A DNA stretch of 11,807 bases from contig JAFLJZ010000193.1 of NCBI GenBank assembly GCA_022712775.1, forward strand, positions 1 through 11,807, given 5' to 3'. The translations under genes and the position numbers were made by a program. The first letter of the stretch is position 1. Each line of letters starts with the position of its first letter. Positions 1 through 7,113 of this stretch are shown here, piece by piece. The DNA is from Sulfurimonas sp. GTDB taxonomy: Bacteria; Campylobacterota; Campylobacteria; Campylobacterales; Sulfurimonadaceae. Below the pieces are notes generated by a model that was given only the letters and a program-made list of their open reading frames with translations, was not told the origin of the DNA and searched no databases.

Positions 1-1
1 G

Positions 2-1150
2 CATGGTGCTTATGAGAGTTTAGTGAAATTAAATGAGTACTCAAGAACTGATATTATAGAGATAATTAAAGAATCAAGACTAAGAGGAAAGGGTGGTGGT
101 GGTGCACCTGCTGGAGATAAGTGGGCTTTAATGCCTCAAGATTCTACTAAGCCCTCGTTTTTAGCAGTAAACTGTGATGAGAGTGAACCTGGTACTTTTA
201 AAGATAGACAAATTATCTCAAAAGATCCGCATCTTTTAATAGAGGGAATCATCTTAACGTGTTATGCCATCAATTCAAAAAGGGCATATATTTATATTCG
301 TGGAGAATACAAACAATTTCAAGATATTTTACAAGCAGCTATAGATGAAGCGTATGGCGATGGTCTTTTAAAAGAATGTGATATTACTATTCATCGTGGA
401 GCAGGTGCGTATATTTGTGGAGAAAAATCAGCTCTTTTAGAATCTATGGAGGGCAAACGTGGTCATCCAAGATTAAAACCAAAACAAAAAGAGCCAGAAT
501 GGTTTTTTACAAATGCAACACTTGTAAATAATGTTGAAACAATCGCTTCAGTTCCTTTTATAGTTGCTAATGGTGCTTCGGCTTATAGAGAGTTTGGAAC
601 AGAGCAAAGTCCTGGAACCTTACTTTTTGCAATGAGTGGACATATAGAAAATCCGGGTGTGTATGAAGCAGAGTTTGGTACTTCGATGATAGAGTATCTT
701 AATCACTTTGGTGGTGGTGTTAAAAATGGAAAAAAACTCAAGGCTGTGATTCCTGGTGGAGCATCAACAGATATATTAACTGCCGATGAGGTACAAAAAG
801 TTACACTTGATTATGAAACACTCAAAAGTATGCGGAGTGCCTTAGGTACTGGTGGAATGATAGTGATGGATGAAGATACCTGTATGGTTGGGGCTTTAAA
901 AAACTTACTTGAATTTTATCATGAAGAATCATGTGGGCAATGTACCCCATGTCGTGAAGGAACTGGTTGGACTGATAAACTTGTAGGTAAGATTCTAGAA
1001 AGAAAAGGAACTCCAGAAGATATAGACAAATTACTTGATATTGCAGGAACTATGAACGGAAAAACTATCTGTGTTTTTGCTCCTGCTGTTTCTACAGTAA
1101 TTACCTCTTTCATTAGAAAATTTAGAACTGAGTTTGAGGCGAAATTATGA
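2..1150 (+). CDS. nuoF: NADH-quinone oxidoreductase subunit F (NuoF), 5'-truncated by window edge
   Basis: NADH-binding, FMN-carrying subunit of complex I, which oxidises NADH and passes electrons to iron-sulfur cluster N3. Residues are counted from the first visible codon (base 2). The glycine-rich FMN/NADH loop RGKGGGGAPAGDKW is at 28-41, followed by CDESEPGTFKDR (58-69), YIRGEY, GAGAYICGE and LVNNVET. The N3 ligands are C311, C314, C317 (CGQCTPCREG) and C357. The frame stays open leftward of the GTG at 23: the codons before it read HGAYESL, matching the GGYEAL-type sequence that precedes this loop in NuoF relatives. The GTG is therefore internal and the N-terminus lies off the window. The stop overlaps the nuoG start by 4 bases (ATGA). 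Oddities: the family loop is usually GGAGFPTG, and the usual AFG(E/D)AA after the last ligand is replaced by VFAPAV. Family identity is secure; NADH as donor is inferred. Confidence 0.95.
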   Translation, partial: HGAYESLVKLNEYSRTDIIEIIKESRLRGKGGGGAPAGDKWALMPQDSTKPSFLAVNCDESEPGTFKDRQIISKDPHLLIEGIILTCYAINSKRAYIYIRGEYKQFQDILQAAIDEAYGDGLLKECDITIHRGAGAYICGEKSALLESMEGKRGHPRLKPKQKEPEWFFTNATLVNNVETIASVPFIVANGASAYREFGTEQSPGTLLFAMSGHIENPGVYEAEFGTSMIEYLNHFGGGVKNGKKLKAVIPGGASTDILTADEVQKVTLDYETLKSMRSALGTGGMIVMDEDTCMVGALKNLLEFYHEESCGQCTPCREGTGWTDKLVGKILERKGTPEDIDKLLDIAGTMNGKTICVFAPAVSTVITSFIRKFRTEFEAKL

Positions 1151-2511
1151 TTGATATTATTATAGACACGAAGTCATACCAAGCTGAAGAAGGTTCACTT
1201 CTTATAGACTTACTCATAAAAGAGAATATAAAAGTTCCGTACTTTTGTTATCACGAATCTCTAGGGGCTGATGGAAACTGTAGAATGTGTATGGTTGGAA
1301 TCGAGGGGCAAAAACGTCCACAAATTGCCTGTGATACTCTTGTGAAAAAAGATATGGTTGTAGATACAAAAAATGATACTATCAAAAAAGTTCGTACAGA
1401 TATTTTAGAGTTAGAGTTAATTAATCATCCCGTAGATTGTCCTATTTGCGATCAAGCAGGTGAGTGTTCACTCCAAGATTTTTATATGGACTATGGACTG
1501 CATAACGCAAAGGTAACGATTGCCGAGAAGGTAAAACAAAGAAAGCATGTAGACTTAGGCTCAAACGTTATGCTTGACCAAGAAAGATGTGTTTTATGTG
1601 CAAGGTGTACAAGATTTACCCAAAAAATTACACATACACATGAGCTTGGAATTATCGGACGTGGAGATAGTGCGAAAGTGAGTACAATTCCTGGGAGAAA
1701 ACTAGATAATTCTTACGCTATGAATGTAGTAGACTTATGTCCAGTTGGAGCCTTAACCAGTAAGGACTTTAGATTTGCTCAAAGGGTTTGGTTTTTACAA
1801 ACAGTAGATTCTGTCTGTCATGGCTGTTCTAAAGGTTGTAATATCTATATAGACCACAATAAAATCAAATACCAAGATGATGTTATTTATAGATTTCGTC
1901 CTCGAAGAAATGATGCAGTCAATGGTTTTTTTATCTGTGATGAGGGAAGATTATCCTACAAAGGACTTCAAGAGAATCGTCAGGAATCACCTCTTTTAAA
2001 TGGGGAAGATATAAGTGAAGATGAGGCTATAAAAAGTGCTAAAAACTTAATAGAAAAATATAGAGACAAGATTATAATTGTGATAGATGCAAACTTATAT
2101 ACTGAGGAGATAGAGGTTATTTTAGAGTTTGCTTCTACCTTAAATGCAAAGGTTTTTTCTCCTCTTGATGTTTATAAAGATGAAAGTTTTAAAGATGATA
2201 TGCTAAAAAGTTCAAATCGAGCGGCAAATTATAAGACTATAGAGCGATTAAAGATTAATACAAATGAACCAGATGAAAACGGCTTGCTTATAAACTTTAA
2301 TCATCCTCAAGATTTTAATGCACAATCTCAAATAAATTTTTTAACGCATAAAAGAAATAATGCAGGACTAACATTTCCAATCGCAGCCTATAGCGAAAGC
2401 TCTGGTACTTTGACAAACGAAGATGGAATCACCCAAAGTTGTGAAAAGGCTGTGCATAAAAATATGCCAATTCCTACTGTTATTGAGTATGTACAAAGGC
2501 TAAAAGTATGA
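1147..2511 (+). CDS. nuoG: NADH-quinone oxidoreductase subunit G (NuoG), compact form
   Basis: Large iron-sulfur subunit of the complex I peripheral arm, 454 residues. In order: a [2Fe-2S] ferredoxin domain with C34, C45, C48, C62 (N1b); the His-ligated cluster H94, C98, C101, C107 in HPVDCPICDQAGEC (N5); C148, C151, C154 and C198 (N4); then C224, C227, C231 and C264, matching the optional N7 pattern but with a 32-residue last spacing instead of the usual ~27. The RFRPRRNDAVNG...CDEGR block opens the molybdopterin-oxidoreductase-like domain. That domain is very short here. Yet its late motif, seen as SESSGTLTNEDG (416-427), is present, so the loss seems internal. Many NuoG proteins are ~700-900 residues. 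The start ATG overlaps the nuoF stop, with GAGG 7 bases upstream; the end overlaps nuoH by 4 bases. It is not a frameshift product, because the C-terminus reads cleanly into the overlap. Confidence 0.94.
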   Translation: MIDIIIDTKSYQAEEGSLLIDLLIKENIKVPYFCYHESLGADGNCRMCMVGIEGQKRPQIACDTLVKKDMVVDTKNDTIKKVRTDILELELINHPVDCPICDQAGECSLQDFYMDYGLHNAKVTIAEKVKQRKHVDLGSNVMLDQERCVLCARCTRFTQKITHTHELGIIGRGDSAKVSTIPGRKLDNSYAMNVVDLCPVGALTSKDFRFAQRVWFLQTVDSVCHGCSKGCNIYIDHNKIKYQDDVIYRFRPRRNDAVNGFFICDEGRLSYKGLQENRQESPLLNGEDISEDEAIKSAKNLIEKYRDKIIIVIDANLYTEEIEVILEFASTLNAKVFSPLDVYKDESFKDDMLKSSNRAANYKTIERLKINTNEPDENGLLINFNHPQDFNAQSQINFLTHKRNNAGLTFPIAAYSESSGTLTNEDGITQSCEKAVHKNMPIPTVIEYVQRLKV

Positions 2512-3803
2512 GTACAGCAGCTATAGTAGTAGCCATTATATCTTTTGCTCTTGGAGCCTTGCTTGCACTTTTAACTATACCTGTTTTAGTATGGCTAGAG
2601 CGTCGTGTAGCTGGACTTATTCAAGATAGACTAGGTCCAAATCGTACAAATATAGGCGGCTTTCGTCTTGGAGGAGTTGTACAGTCTTTTGCTGATGTGG
2701 TCAAGCTTTTACTTAAAGAAGAATATTACCCATCGCACATAAAGAGTGGAAAATGGCTTTTTATGTTTGCCCCAATCATCACTTTTGTAGCTGCACTTTT
2801 AGCATTTATGGCTATTCCGTTTGCAGATACACTCGTTATAAATGGTGAAAGCTTACGAATCCAAGCTTTACCGATTGATTTTGGTGTTTTTTGGTATATG
2901 GCAATTTCTGCTATAGGTGTTTTGGGTGTTGTTTTTGGTGGTTGGTTATCGCATAACAAGTACGCACTCCTTGGTTCTGCTCGTGCTGGGTCAATGCTTA
3001 TCTCTTATGAATTACCTTTAGGACTTAGTATTATAGCTTTTATCATTACCTACGATACGATTGACTTTAATGCTATGGTTCAATTTCAAAGTGGAACTTT
3101 TTTCGGTTTTTTACCTGCATGGGGAATACTTGTGCAGCCTTTAGCTTCGATTATTCTTATCGTGGCACTTTTTGCCGAGACAAATCGTAATCCATTTACA
3201 GTAGCTGAGGGAGAAAGTGAAATAGTTGCAGGTTTTATGACAGAATATACAGCTATGAAGTTTGCAATGTATTTTATGGGTGAGTATGTAGCGATGAATA
3301 CAGCCTCTGCGGTTATTATTACTATGATTTTTGGTGGGTATCAGATTCCATGGGTTTCGACTGAGATGCTTCACTCAAACTTTTCAACATTTGCAATAAG
3401 TATCATGGTGGTTATGCCTATAATAATCACAATTCTAATACGCTGGATGCGAAAAAACAATTGTGTTCGCCCTACAGTTTCAACAGATGATGGAAGAGAC
3501 TTTGAAACAAAGGTTTTAACTATAGCTATGATAGGGATGACATTCTTCGTCGAGGCTATTTTGATTTATCTTGTATTTATTACTGACAACTCTTTAGCTA
3601 ATTCTATTGCTATTACACTTTTTCAAATAGTAGTCTTTGTTGTAAAACTTATGATGTTTAATATCTTTTTTATTATTATCCGTTGGACAGTTCCAAGATT
3701 TCGTTATGACCAAGTGCAAAAACTGGGTTGGTATTATTTATTACCACTGGCACTTTTAAATATTTTTGTTACAGCTCTAGTTGTTGTAGGAGTTTCATTG
3801 TGA
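2508..3803 (+). CDS. nuoH: NADH-quinone oxidoreductase subunit H (NuoH), enlarged
   Basis: Membrane subunit that forms the quinone chamber with NuoB/D/I and starts the proton-transfer path. Diagnostic blocks: ERRVAGLIQDRLGPNR (31-46), a YELP Glu at 168, AETNRNPFTVAEGESEIVAG (223-242) followed by TEYTAMKFAMYFMGEY, and RWTVPRFRYDQVQKLGW (392-408). The protein has 431 residues whereas most bacterial NuoH are ~320-350. The excess sits between the GG at 276-277 and the RWTVPRFRYDQ block. It includes hydrophobic stretches near 294-313 and 336-358 joined by a polar loop (314-335), so probably two extra membrane helices. The start ATG overlaps the nuoG stop (ATGA); the stop overlaps nuoI's GTG. Confidence 0.95.
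   Translation: MSTAAIVVAIISFALGALLALLTIPVLVWLERRVAGLIQDRLGPNRTNIGGFRLGGVVQSFADVVKLLLKEEYYPSHIKSGKWLFMFAPIITFVAALLAFMAIPFADTLVINGESLRIQALPIDFGVFWYMAISAIGVLGVVFGGWLSHNKYALLGSARAGSMLISYELPLGLSIIAFIITYDTIDFNAMVQFQSGTFFGFLPAWGILVQPLASIILIVALFAETNRNPFTVAEGESEIVAGFMTEYTAMKFAMYFMGEYVAMNTASAVIITMIFGGYQIPWVSTEMLHSNFSTFAISIMVVMPIIITILIRWMRKNNCVRPTVSTDDGRDFETKVLTIAMIGMTFFVEAILIYLVFITDNSLANSIAITLFQIVVFVVKLMMFNIFFIIIRWTVPRFRYDQVQKLGWYYLLPLALLNIFVTALVVVGVSL
3788..3792 (+). promoter_or_regulatory. Ribosome binding site of nuoI (AGGAG)
   Basis: AGGAG lies inside the last codons of nuoH, 7 bases before GTG 3800. It decides the nuoI start: the frame is open further upstream to an ATG at 3728, but that one would add 24 residues that are merely nuoH read in another frame. 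Confidence 0.75.
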
Positions 3804-4318
3804 ATATAAAAGTTACCAAGAGATATGGAGATAGTTTTAAAGATAAACTTTATTTGCCTGCTATTTTTGATGGGGTAAAAGTAACCTTCAAACATCTTTT
3901 TAAAAATGTTACAGATATAAATGCAGTAGATACTCTGCGTTACCCACAAGAGCAACCTACGGACATTACAGATAGATGGCGTGGACTTCATAGACTTACG
4001 CATAGACCTGATAACTCTGTAGCTTGTGTAGCCTGTTTTATGTGTGCGACAGCGTGTCCATCTAACTGTATATTTATAGAAGCGACTGAGAGAGAAGATG
4101 GTAATGATGAGAAGATGCCTAAAAGCTTTTTTATCGATACTTTGGAGTGTGTATTTTGTGGATACTGTGTTGAAGCTTGTCCTTGTGATGCGATTCGTAT
4201 GGATACTGGAATTTTTTCACTTACAGGAAACAAAAGAGAGGACTTTGTGATGAATAAAGAGCAATTATTATCATTTAAAGGTGGTTTTGGAGAGGGGGTA
4301 TGTTGTGCTAAGGATTAG
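3800..4318 (+). CDS. nuoI: NADH-quinone oxidoreductase subunit I (NuoI), 2x[4Fe-4S] ferredoxin-like
   Basis: Carries clusters N6a and N6b, which relay electrons from NuoG to N2 beside the quinone site. 172 residues from the GTG. Two ferredoxin motifs are intact: C76-x2-C79-x2-C82-x3-C86-P and C117-x2-C120-x2-C123-x3-C127-P. The N-terminal KVTFKHLFK-type amphipathic region and RWRGLHR before the first motif are family-typical. The start is GTG 3800, giving a 4-base GTGA overlap with the nuoH stop and a good AGGAG at 7 bases. The last residues, CCAKD, lie inside the first copy of the junction repeat (4303-4318). The same bases read in another frame give a GTG start of the nuoJ type, so nuoI's end resembles a nuoI/nuoJ overlap. 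Confidence 0.94.
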   Translation: MNIKVTKRYGDSFKDKLYLPAIFDGVKVTFKHLFKNVTDINAVDTLRYPQEQPTDITDRWRGLHRLTHRPDNSVACVACFMCATACPSNCIFIEATEREDGNDEKMPKSFFIDTLECVFCGYCVEACPCDAIRMDTGIFSLTGNKREDFVMNKEQLLSFKGGFGEGVCCAKD

Positions 4319-4420
4319 AGCTTTAAATAAGAATTCATATACTCAGAGTTCACTTGTGCTAAGGATTAATAATTTTTTAAGTATATTCTATATGCTGGAG
4401 TTCACTTGTGCTAGAGATTA
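4303..4420 (+). repeat. Three imperfect tandem copies of the nuoI-stop/nuoJ-start junction (~52-base period)
   Basis: The core TTGTGCTAAGGATTA occurs exactly at 4303-4317 and 4354-4368; a third copy, TTGTGCTAGAGATTA, is at 4406-4420 (13/15). The spacings are 51 and 52 bases. Copies two and three also share the leader GAGTTCACTTGTGCTA (4346-4361 and 4398-4413). The 4319-4353 and 4369-4405 segments align loosely, for example ATTC(T)ATAT...GAGTTCAC. Each core carries a GTG in the nuoJ-like frame (4305, 4356, 4408) followed by CTA. In the nuoI-like frame each core gives Cys-Ala-(Lys/Arg)-Asp-stop. A purine-rich ribosome-binding-like tract lies 6-7 bases before every GTG. This accounts for the 89-base gap between nuoI and nuoJ. 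Confidence 0.88.
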
Positions 4421-4421
4421 G
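4305..4421 (+). CDS. Possible 38-residue mini-ORF linking nuoI to nuoJ
   Basis: GTG 4305 opens a frame that reads through the second repeat's GTG (4356, in phase because the first unit is 51 bases) and stops at TAG 4419-4421. It begins MLRIRALNK and ends EFTCARD. It overlaps the nuoI stop by 14 bases and the nuoJ start by 14 bases. G-rich sequence (GAGGGGG, 4292-4298) precedes GTG 4305, and AGAG (4345-4348) precedes GTG 4356. The product resembles no protein I recognise and looks like a by-product of junction duplication. If translated, its main effect would be to bring ribosomes to nuoJ by stop-start coupling. Existence as an expressed peptide is speculative. Confidence 0.25.
   Translation: MLRIRALNKNSYTQSSLVLRINNFLSIFYMLEFTCARD
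4397..4400 (+). promoter_or_regulatory. Ribosome binding site of nuoJ (GGAG)
   Basis: GGAG lies 7 bases before GTG 4408, in the third repeat copy. Copy two has AGAG in the same position before GTG 4356, so copy three looks like the best initiation site. This, with family-typical sequence following, fixes the nuoJ start. Confidence 0.65.
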
Positions 4422-4935
4422 TATATTTTCAATTTTAGCACTTTTCATGTTAGGTGGAAGTATAGCTATGATTACAAATAAGCAAACACTTTTTTCTGCC
4501 TTTGGTTTTTTAGTTGCTATGATAGGGTTAGCGGGAATGTTTGCGCTTCTTGATAGTAGGTTTTTAGCTATAGCTCAAATTATGGTTTCAGTTGGGGCTG
4601 TTGTGGTTTTGAGTATGTTAACGATTTTAACTATAAATGCAAAAGAAGAAAACTTACCCTCAGAGCCAAATAAATATAAGTGGATTGTTTTTGCAACTAT
4701 TTTAGTTACTCCCATAACAATTCTGATGTATAAAACTATGACAATGATGTATGATAAATTTAGTAGCATGGAGGTAGTTACTTCAAAGATTGTAGGTAAG
4801 CTTCTTTTTTCGGAGTGGGTATTGCCATTTGAAATAGTGTCTATTTTACTTCTAACTGCTATGGTTGGGGCTATTGTAATTGCAAGAAAGGATAATGTAA
4901 AAATAGATGATAAAAAATTAGAGGAGCATTTATGA
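4408..4935 (+). CDS. nuoJ: NADH-quinone oxidoreductase subunit J (NuoJ)
   Basis: Small membrane subunit of the complex I proton path, 175 residues with about five hydrophobic helices. Family features: an N-terminal helix, RFLAIAQIMVSVGAVVVLS (51-69) corresponding to helix TM3, a polar loop near 78-91, and the terminal FEIVSILLLTAMVGAIVIARK helix. Length is near normal (~165-185). The start is GTG 4408 with GGAG at 7 bases; the stop overlaps the nuoK ATG by 4 bases. Odd: the near-universal VYAGA of TM3, site of the pi-bulge discussed in complex I gating, reads VSVGA here, so the conserved Tyr is Ser61. The residue comparison rests on remembered family sequence. Confidence 0.93.
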   Translation: MLEISIFSILALFMLGGSIAMITNKQTLFSAFGFLVAMIGLAGMFALLDSRFLAIAQIMVSVGAVVVLSMLTILTINAKEENLPSEPNKYKWIVFATILVTPITILMYKTMTMMYDKFSSMEVVTSKIVGKLLFSEWVLPFEIVSILLLTAMVGAIVIARKDNVKIDDKKLEEHL

Positions 4936-5246
4936 GTCCAGACTTATTTTTTCTTCTCGCATCAGTACTTTTTAGTATAGGTTTAGTTGGTGTAGTGAGC
5001 CGAAGAAACCTTTTTGTAATTTATATGTCAATTGAACTGATGTTAAGTTCTGTAAGCCTTTTGCTTGCTACTTTTTCTAAGGTTTTAGGTGATGCAAGTG
5101 GTTCAGTTATAGCACTTTTAATTATAGCTATAATCGCCGCAGAAGCTGCACTTTTTTTAGCAATGATAATTCATATTTATAGAACAAGAAGAACTATTGA
5201 TAGCGATAGATTTGATGCACTTGCTCAAGGGGTAGACCATGCTTAG
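4932..5246 (+). CDS. nuoK: NADH-quinone oxidoreductase subunit K (NuoK)
   Basis: MrpC-like three-helix membrane subunit that links the quinone end of complex I to the antiporter-like subunits. It has 104 residues, the normal size. The two membrane glutamates needed for proton transfer are present: Glu35 in YMSIELML and Glu71 in IIAAEAALFLA (Glu36 and Glu72 in E. coli). RRNLFV precedes the first, as usual in the family. GAGGAG (4921-4926) lies 5 bases before the ATG. It overlaps nuoJ by 4 and nuoL by 8 bases, so translation is tightly coupled. Confidence 0.97.
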   Translation: MSPDLFFLLASVLFSIGLVGVVSRRNLFVIYMSIELMLSSVSLLLATFSKVLGDASGSVIALLIIAIIAAEAALFLAMIIHIYRTRRTIDSDRFDALAQGVDHA

Positions 5247-7113
5247 TCTTATTGTAGTTTTACCTTTTCTTTCAGCATTTTTAATTGCATTTATTTATCT
5301 CTTTGATACAAAAGCAAATAGATACTTCTTATATACTTTAATTGGGGTTGGAACTCCTGTTATTATTACTGTTTTATCTTTTATGGTTGGGTTTGAACTT
5401 TTAAATGGAGCCAACACAATTCACAATACGCTTGTAGAGTGGTTAAATGTTGGTGAATTACATATTGAAATAGCTTTTATGGCAGATAGATTAAGTGCTG
5501 TAATGATCTCATTTATAACATTTATAGGGATGCTTATTCATATTTATGCTTCTGGATATATGAAAGATGATGAGGCTTATGGAAAGTTTTTCGCTTACTT
5601 TAATCTTTTTATGGGAAGTATGTTACTTCTTATCTTAGCAGACAACCCTATAATGATGTTTATCGGATGGGAGTTAGTTGGACTTTCATCGTATCTTTTA
5701 ATTGGGTTTTATCATAAGCAGTCATCAAATATTACTGCCGCAAACAAGGCGTTTATTCTTAACCGTATAGGTGATTTTGGTTTTATTATGGGTATCTCAC
5801 TTTTATTTATCTCTTTAGAGGGAACAGGGTTTACCTTTGATTCTATAAAAGAAAATATCTCCCTCATAGACCATGAGATGTTGAGTCTTATCGGGATACT
5901 TCTTTTTGTGGGAGCTATGGGAAAATCAGCACAGATTCCACTTTATGTTTGGTTACCAGATGCAATGGCTGGACCTACCCCAGTTTCAGCCTTGATTCAT
6001 GCTGCAACTATGGTTACAGCTGGTGTGTATATGGTTGCAAGGTATAGTTTTGTTTATGTTGAGATTCCAGATATTGGTCTTTTTATAGCAAGTATTGGTG
6101 CGGCATCTGCACTTTTTGCCGCAATAATTGCCTCATACCAAAGTGACATAAAAAAGATTCTTGCGTATTCAACGATGAGCCAACTAGGGTATATGTTTAT
6201 AGCAGTTGGATTAGGGGCTTACAGTAGTGGAGTATTTCATGTTTTTACACACGCCTTTTTTAAAGCACTTTTATTTATGGGAGCGGGAGCTATTATAATT
6301 GCACTGCATCATGAACAAAATATTTTTAAGATGGGTGGATTGAAGAAGGATTTAAAACTGATATATATTACGATGTTTATAGCCACTTTAGCGATAAGTG
6401 GAATCCCACCATTCTCAGGTTTCTTCTCTAAAGACGCTATCTTAGTAGCAGCCTTTGCATCTGAGCATTATATAATTTGGGGTGTTGGTTCACTTACCGC
6501 AATGCTGACAGCTTTTTATATGTTTCGATTACTTTTTACAGTTTTTCATGCTAAGCCAACAAATAAACTAGAAGTACACCCTGTTTCAAACTCCATGACT
6601 ACACCTTTAGTAGTGCTTGCCTTTGGAAGTGCAACAGCAGGTTTGCTAGGTGTAAATGAGGCATACGGTGGGAGTTCGTGGTTTAACAACTTTTTAGCAT
6701 TACCAGATATAGAACTTCATGTTTCACACGCTACAGAATATATGCTTGGGTCTTTAAATGTAGTCTTAGGTTTAATGGGGATGTTACTCGCATATAAAAT
6801 GTTTGCTCTTGATATGCGAGAAGTGAAAGAAGATAGATTCTATAAAAAAGTTATAATAAATAAATTCTATATTGATGAAATATATCAATTTTTGACAGTG
6901 AAACCACTTTTACTATTAAGTAATCTCATAGCAAATATCATAGACCCTAAAATCTTTGATGGTTTTATAAACTTCAATGTTTGGACATATAAAAAATCAG
7001 CTTTAATCTTTTCAAAATTACAAAATGGAAAGGTGAGGTACTATTCACTTTATATTGTAATGGGTGCTTCGGCAATGTCCTATTATATGCTATTTAAATT
7101 AGGGATGATATAA
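5239..7113 (+). CDS. nuoL: NADH-quinone oxidoreductase subunit L (NuoL), distal antiporter-like subunit
   Basis: Outermost proton-pumping subunit, 624 residues, normal length. Conserved charges: Glu145 in FIGWELVGLSSYLLIGF, Lys229 in GAMGKSAQIPLYVWLPDAMAG, His residues in LIHAATMV and HVFTHAFFKALLFM, and Lys398 in GFFSKDAIL (E. coli Glu144, Lys229, Lys399). The region after ~510 contains the charged stretch DMREVKEDRFYKK and continues to a final hydrophobic segment. This fits the long lateral helix that runs along NuoM and NuoN and the terminal anchor helix. AAGGGG precedes the ATG; nuoK overlaps by 8 bases. The TAATG at the end shares one base with nuoM. Confidence 0.97.
   Translation: MLSLIVVLPFLSAFLIAFIYLFDTKANRYFLYTLIGVGTPVIITVLSFMVGFELLNGANTIHNTLVEWLNVGELHIEIAFMADRLSAVMISFITFIGMLIHIYASGYMKDDEAYGKFFAYFNLFMGSMLLLILADNPIMMFIGWELVGLSSYLLIGFYHKQSSNITAANKAFILNRIGDFGFIMGISLLFISLEGTGFTFDSIKENISLIDHEMLSLIGILLFVGAMGKSAQIPLYVWLPDAMAGPTPVSALIHAATMVTAGVYMVARYSFVYVEIPDIGLFIASIGAASALFAAIIASYQSDIKKILAYSTMSQLGYMFIAVGLGAYSSGVFHVFTHAFFKALLFMGAGAIIIALHHEQNIFKMGGLKKDLKLIYITMFIATLAISGIPPFSGFFSKDAILVAAFASEHYIIWGVGSLTAMLTAFYMFRLLFTVFHAKPTNKLEVHPVSNSMTTPLVVLAFGSATAGLLGVNEAYGGSSWFNNFLALPDIELHVSHATEYMLGSLNVVLGLMGMLLAYKMFALDMREVKEDRFYKKVIINKFYIDEIYQFLTVKPLLLLSNLIANIIDPKIFDGFINFNVWTYKKSALIFSKLQNGKVRYYSLYIVMGASAMSYYMLFKLGMI

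Noticed and set aside
23..25. GTG as the start of nuoF
   Set aside because: The frame is open to the left edge and the upstream codons (HGAYESL) fit the NuoF family; starting at GTG would remove the conserved N-terminal domain.
919..1113. Minus-strand open frames of 62-89 codons across the window (also near 2726, 3141, 3734, 3988, 4575, 8159, 10435 and 11405)
   Set aside because: All lie opposite strongly conserved genes, have no family resemblance and no credible ribosome sites; they are shadows.
1147..2511. Short NuoG as a frameshifted or truncated pseudogene
   Set aside because: All cluster ligands and the late domain motif are in one frame, and the stop overlaps the nuoH start in the same ATGA style as neighbouring genes.
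3163..3178. Sigma-54-like TGGCAC followed by TTTTTGCC
   Set aside because: The spacing to the GC element is wrong and it lies inside nuoH, with no gene starting nearby.
3728..3799. ATG 3728 as the start of nuoI
   Set aside because: The added 24 residues are nuoH coding sequence in another frame; GTG 3800 has AGGAG at 7 bases and the usual 4-base overlap.
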